Positions 21,497 through 24,786 of a stretch of DNA of 24,786 nt are shown here, one piece after another. The notes under the pieces were generated by a model, which searched no databases, had not been told where the DNA came from, and worked only from the letters and a program-made list of their open reading frames with translations. Origin of the DNA: an uncultured Clostridium sp. (GTDB lineage: Bacteria > Bacillota > Clostridia > Lachnospirales > Lachnospiraceae); contig UQJF01000033.1 of the NCBI GenBank assembly GCA_900541315.1, positions 1-24,786 of the forward strand, given 5' to 3'. The stretch's first letter is position 1. The number at the start of each line of letters is the position of its first letter. Position numbers and translations under genes: made by a program.

Positions 21497-22745
21497 TACA
21501 GATAGGCTGCGTGTACTCATTTCGCACCGGCTGTCCGGTTTTTGAAGCCAGAATGCTTTGACGTACATGGGAAGCATACAGATCCTGTTCAAACATCAAT
21601 TTTGCAGTATCAGAAAGCATCCTGGATGCATCGGCAGTCTTTGTGACTAATGGTATCCGGGTATGCTTTTTTATTTCCCCTAAAAGAGCTGCTTTGTTCT
21701 TTCGGAAACCTAAAATACGGGCATAAGGGGCATATCCTGCTTCTTTTCCGGCAGATACCATTTCATCTGTGATCCCTAAAAGAATGTGCAGAAGGCAGCG
21801 GCTGATACGTGTGTAGGTATACTGCCTTGTTTTTAACTGGAAAATGCGTTTTTCAAAGCTTTCCTGATCATAGAGAACATGTTCTAAGCGGTCGGACAGA
21901 TCTTTGGAAACATCTGAAAAAACGGAAAAAGGAATATGATTCCGGTTTAAGGTCAGAAGACGGTAATTTAACAGGTCGGACAAGTCATTGGCCTGTAAAG
22001 GAAGCTCTTCCCTGAAAAGATACTGTATTTCTTCCGGAATCTGGGAGAGGAAAGAAGTATCTGTTCCGGCTTTTGCAAAAATCCCTTTTCGGATAGCAGA
22101 GGCAGAAGCCATTTCTCCGTCTAAGTCCTCGCTGTGATAACCATTTCCTTTTCTTTTGACAGTAACCGGCGTAATGGAGCTTCCTCTTCTTAATAATGCT
22201 TTGCAATATTCCACGCCTAACAGGTTATTTGGCGTTTCTAAAAGAGATATGATCTCTTTACTGTCCTTTGTCCCTTCATGATAAGACAATTCTGCATTTA
22301 AGGCAAAGGCTCTTGCCTGAGGCCAGGAAAGACCATTTTGCAGACCTTCTTTTAATTTTCCTGAAAACGCAGCAGACTCTTTTCCAAGGATCTTTGCAGC
22401 TTTCATAAAATTCTTACTTTGACCCAGCTCACTGCCAAAACAAAGATGGGTCACTACCCCCAGATTATCAAGAAGAGCTACTGAACCGGCGGCAAAATCC
22501 TCGGCGCTGCTGACTGCGAAAATAGACGGAATCTCCAGCACCAGATCTGCACCGCTTAAAAGAGCCATTTTTGTGCGAAGATATTTGCTGAAAACAGATA
22601 CTTCACCGCGTTGGACAAAATCACCGCTTATAACAGCTACACAGTAATCGCAGTCTGTGAGCTTTCTGGCTTCCATGATCTGATAAGCATGACCATTATG
22701 AAACGGATTATATTCAGCTACAATCCCGGTTACATTCATCTTCAT
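21489..22745 (-). CDS. tmcAL: tRNA(Met) cytidine acetate ligase
   Basis: Forms N4-acetylcytidine at the wobble position (C34) of elongator tRNA-Met from acetate and ATP. 418 residues with the nucleotidyltransferase-like start VAEYNPFHNGH (HxGH at 16-19), ISGDFVQRGE, FSKYLRTKMALLSGADLVLEIP and the central NLLGVEYCKALL, all characteristic of the TmcAL (YlbM, DUF795) family. Two starts are possible, 22745 and 22739: AGGAG lies about 12 bases before the first, AGGGA about 7 before the second. It overlaps the methyltransferase gene tail to tail by 8 bp, leaving no room for a terminator between them. Confidence 0.94.
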   Translation of the reverse strand: MKMNVTGIVAEYNPFHNGHAYQIMEARKLTDCDYCVAVISGDFVQRGEVSVFSKYLRTKMALLSGADLVLEIPSIFAVSSAEDFAAGSVALLDNLGVVTHLCFGSELGQSKNFMKAAKILGKESAAFSGKLKEGLQNGLSWPQARAFALNAELSYHEGTKDSKEIISLLETPNNLLGVEYCKALLRRGSSITPVTVKRKGNGYHSEDLDGEMASASAIRKGIFAKAGTDTSFLSQIPEEIQYLFREELPLQANDLSDLLNYRLLTLNRNHIPFSVFSDVSKDLSDRLEHVLYDQESFEKRIFQLKTRQYTYTRISRCLLHILLGITDEMVSAGKEAGYAPYARILGFRKNKAALLGEIKKHTRIPLVTKTADASRMLSDTAKLMFEQDLYASHVRQSILASKTGQPVRNEYTQPICII

Positions 22746-22785
22746 TCCCTGTTTATTCTCCTATTATTTCTATATTTATGATATC

Positions 22786-22814
22786 ATTATACTTGTGGAC
22801 TGCAGATTCGTCTA
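22786..22814 (-). promoter_or_regulatory. Sigma-A promoter of tmcAL
   Basis: On the minus strand TAGACG (22814-22809) and a perfect TATAAT (22791-22786) are 17 bp apart. The palindrome at 22816-22840 abuts the -35 box. Confidence 0.6.
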
Positions 22815-22841
22815 CCAGTACATTGTTTCAAAAACGATGTA
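22815..22841. repeat. Palindrome between divergent tmcAL and htrA
   Basis: GTACATTGTTT and AAACGATGTAC form 11-bp arms with one mismatch, spaced by three bases, and extend outward by one more A/T pair. No T-run follows. It lies just behind the tmcAL -35 box and well upstream of htrA, a typical place for a dimeric regulator. The right half, AAACGATGTACTA, also occurs at 63-75. Confidence 0.75.
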
Positions 22842-22871
22842 CTATGTCTTAAAAACAGGACACAGAATATA

Positions 22872-22912
22872 CACAATTACATCACAATTATGTCAAAAAG
22901 GAAAGGTATATT
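22872..22912 (+). promoter_or_regulatory. Candidate activator boxes and -10 box for htrA
   Basis: CACAATTA occurs twice (22872-22879 and 22883-22890), exactly 11 bp apart, i.e. one helical turn. A TATATT box (22907-22912) follows with no good -35 sequence; the second repeat occupies the -35 zone. This pattern suits an OmpR/PhoB-type response regulator activating from direct repeats. A second possible promoter, TTGATA-N16-TATAGA (22949-22976), would start transcription almost on the ribosome binding site. Confidence 0.4.
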
Positions 22913-23000
22913 GTAGTCATCAAAAGGAAAGAAAAACAAAAGATCCAATTGATATTTAAATGAAAGCTTATATAGAAGCACCTGAAAGGAGCGTTTTAGT

Positions 23001-24560
23001 ATGTACGAAGAAGATAGCGAAAACAAGATAGATAAAAGAACAGAGATCATGGATGATGTAGATGAACATGAAGGTGAATGCAGGCAGCAGTCTTCACATG
23101 ATGCTCAGGATGTAAACTGGACTACACCAAACCGCACTAGTTGCCCAGAAGATCATGCTCCGGAAAAAAATACATCCGGCAGAGCTTCTGAAGAGAGGAC
23201 ATTCCCTGAAAAATCTGCTTCTGAGAGAAAGACCCAGTGGCAGGAAAGCAGACAGCAGGCGCCAGGCAGAGAAAAAACTTACAGAAATGAATATCGTAAT
23301 GAGTACCGTGAAGCACCTCAGACGCCAAAACGCAAAAACAGCTGGGTCAGAAAAGCCGCTGGTATCACAGCAGCTGCCGTCCTCTTTGGAACAGTTGCAG
23401 GCGGTGTGATGACAGGAGTAAATTATGTAGGAGCCCGTCTTACAGGTCTTTCTGATATAACAGCTTCTGCATCAGCAGAAACAGAAGGCACCACAACAGC
23501 GCAGATACCGGAAACAAAAGCAGCTTCTGATGGACAGAGTACCACACCTGTATCTACGGTAACGGATGTTTCTTCTATTGCAGAAAAAGCAATGCCTTCG
23601 CTGGTAGCCATCAACGATACGATGACTGTTGAACAGAACAATTTCTTTGGTATGCCTCAGACTTATCAGGCACAAAGCAGTGGCTCCGGTATTATTGTTG
23701 GACAGAATGATACAGAACTTCTGGTCGCTACTAATAATCATGTTGTTTCCGGTGCAACAGATATGAAGGTTACATTTACAGACAGCACACAGGTAGCTGC
23801 AGCAGTAAAAGGTACAGATTCTGCAACAGATCTGGCGATCATTGCAGTAAAGCTTTCTGATATCCCATCTGATACCATGAGCAAGATCAAAGTGGCAACC
23901 TTAGGTGATTCTGACAATGTAAAAGTGGGAGAGCAGGTTATTGCTATAGGTAATGCCCTTGGATATGGACAATCACTGACCGTTGGCTATATCAGCGCCT
24001 TAGACCGTGAGATCACAGATGAAAATGGTATCCAGCACACGTACATCCAGACAGATGCAGCTATCAATCCTGGCAACAGCGGCGGTGCACTTCTTGATTT
24101 AAACGGCAATGTGATCGGTATCAATGCTGCAAAGAACGCATCTACAGAAGTAGAAGGTATGGGATTTGCAATCCCGATTTCAAAAGCCCAGGAAATTTTA
24201 AATAACCTGATGACTAAAAAGACCAGAGAAGCTGTGGATGAAAGTGCACAGGGCTATCTGGGGATCCAGGGAACTAATATTGATGCAAATGCCTCTAAGG
24301 AATATGGTATGCCAGTTGGTATTTATGTATACAAGATTGTTGAAGGCGGAGCAGCAGCAAACTCTGACTTAAAGGAAAAGGACATCATTACAAAATTTGA
24401 TGGACAGTCTGTTACTAACATGGAAGAATTAAAGCAGATGCTCACTTACTATGAAGGCGGTTCCACGGTTGAACTAACTGTACAGTCCCTTGTAAATGGA
24501 GCTTACGTGGAGCATAACGTACAGATCACATTAGGAACAAAGCCGGCATCTAATTCATAA
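23001..24560 (+). CDS. Membrane-anchored HtrA/DegP-family serine protease
   Basis: 519 residues. AAAGGAG (22985-22991) precedes ATG 23001. The first 112 residues are hydrophilic, charged and Gln/Glu/Arg rich, probably disordered and cytoplasmic, with a small repeat RNEYRNEYREA near 96-105. A transmembrane helix lies at about 119-141. A Ser/Thr-rich linker leads to the trypsin-like domain with the complete triad His247 (NNHVVSG), Asp277 (TDLAIIAV) and Ser360 (INPGNSGGALLD). A PDZ domain follows from about 415 to 515 (YLGIQGTNI, GIYVYKIVEGGAAANSDLKEKDIIT). The protein is expected to degrade or refold misfolded proteins on the outer face of the membrane. In Bacillus such genes answer to envelope-stress two-component systems; here only upstream repeats hint at this. 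Confidence 0.95.
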   Translation: MYEEDSENKIDKRTEIMDDVDEHEGECRQQSSHDAQDVNWTTPNRTSCPEDHAPEKNTSGRASEERTFPEKSASERKTQWQESRQQAPGREKTYRNEYRNEYREAPQTPKRKNSWVRKAAGITAAAVLFGTVAGGVMTGVNYVGARLTGLSDITASASAETEGTTTAQIPETKAASDGQSTTPVSTVTDVSSIAEKAMPSLVAINDTMTVEQNNFFGMPQTYQAQSSGSGIIVGQNDTELLVATNNHVVSGATDMKVTFTDSTQVAAAVKGTDSATDLAIIAVKLSDIPSDTMSKIKVATLGDSDNVKVGEQVIAIGNALGYGQSLTVGYISALDREITDENGIQHTYIQTDAAINPGNSGGALLDLNGNVIGINAAKNASTEVEGMGFAIPISKAQEILNNLMTKKTREAVDESAQGYLGIQGTNIDANASKEYGMPVGIYVYKIVEGGAAANSDLKEKDIITKFDGQSVTNMEELKQMLTYYEGGSTVELTVQSLVNGAYVEHNVQITLGTKPASNS

Positions 24561-24631
24561 AATAAAGAAGATGCTTTGCCCTGATCAGGCAGATGCATTA
24601 GAAAAATATTAAAAATATTAGAAATAATAGA

Positions 24632-24672
24632 AAAACAGGCATCGGAGAGAAATTTCGGTGCCTGTTTTCTTA
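24632..24672 (+). terminator. Intrinsic terminator after htrA
   Basis: AAAACAGGCA (24632-24641) pairs with TGCCTGTTTT (24659-24668), with further CG/CG pairing inside, followed by a T-rich tail (TTTTCTTATTT). It closes the htrA unit; a TATAAT box at 24687-24692 beyond it may belong to the next, unseen gene. Confidence 0.88.
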
Positions 24673-24736
24673 TTTATATGCTATACTATAATAAGTGTAT
24701 GAAAAAGCAGGTGGCTGCGACAGCAGAGTCCGTAAG

Positions 24737-24786
24737 CTGTCTCTTATACACATCTCCGAGCCCACGAGACGGAGCTACATCTCGTA
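24737..24786. other. Illumina Nextera (i7 side) adapter, not genomic
   Basis: CTGTCTCTTATACACATCT (24737-24755) is the reverse complement of the Tn5 mosaic end, followed by the read-2 segment (24756-24770), index GGAGCTAC (24771-24778) and ATCTCGTA of P7 (24779-24786). This mirrors bases 1-47. Genomic sequence ends at 24736. Confidence 0.98.

Noticed and set aside
24699..24736. Start of a truncated gene at ATG 24699 (MKKQVAAT...)
   Set aside because: Only 38 genomic bases remain, with no ribosome binding site; the rest of the frame is adapter.
48..24736. CRISPR array, prophage, integron or toxin-antitoxin module
   Set aside because: No regularly spaced repeats, integrase, phage structural genes or recognisable toxin-antitoxin pair were seen on either strand.
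1..24786. Near-50-bp terminal inverted repeats suggesting a composite transposon
   Set aside because: They are Illumina Nextera adapter with a sample index; no transposase gene is present.

Overview
The window is a 24.8-kb contig of low-to-moderate GC with dense gene packing, strong AGGAGG-type ribosome binding sites and sigma-A-like promoters. These traits, and the gene content (polA-coaE-MBL hydrolase, an ACT-domain/UPF0210 pair, TmcAL, archaeal/fungal-type aspartate-semialdehyde dehydrogenase), suggest a gut-type Clostridia, most likely Lachnospiraceae. Genus cannot be given from sequence alone. The first 47 and last 50 bases are Illumina Nextera adapter, including the same 8-base index on both ends, so genuine genomic sequence runs only from 48 to 24736.

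Layout. 48-515: non-coding, with an intrinsic terminator and one copy of a 44-bp element. 516-4688: a type IIA topoisomerase operon (B then A subunit); the A subunit lacks a recognisable GyrA box, so topoisomerase IV (ParE/ParC) is favoured over gyrase. 4874-5959: asd. 6024-7082: aldose 1-epimerase with its own terminator. 7303-10115: topB (topoisomerase III), then a GlmU-like left-handed beta-helix protein with a basic tail. 10161-11712 (minus): upp and a membrane-anchored DUF4163/DUF3298-like protein. 11713-12420: the second copy of the 44-bp element, a 56-codon small ORF, a tRNA-Leu(CAA) on the minus strand and a 22-bp tandem repeat. 12500-17117: a zf-HC2 membrane protein, polA, coaE and a YycJ-like MBL-fold nuclease-family protein. 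17198-21496: ACT-domain protein, UPF0210 protein, histidine phosphatase, HAD hydrolase and a SAM methyltransferase, all plus strand. 21489-22745 (minus): tmcAL, overlapping the methyltransferase by 8 bp. 23001-24560: a membrane-anchored HtrA/DegP protease, then a strong terminator.

Most genes are chromosomal housekeeping: DNA topology and repair (parE/parC, topB, polA), amino-acid and cofactor synthesis (asd, coaE), pyrimidine salvage (upp), tRNA and tRNA modification (tRNA-Leu, tmcAL), envelope quality control (htrA). I found no CRISPR array, phage, integrase, insertion sequence or toxin-antitoxin module, and no convincing new multi-gene system. The points most worth a second look are small: the 44-bp intergenic repeat, the hairpins and palindromes between genes, the operator-like repeats upstream of htrA, the basic tail on the beta-helix protein and the unlisted small ORF at 11976-12146.
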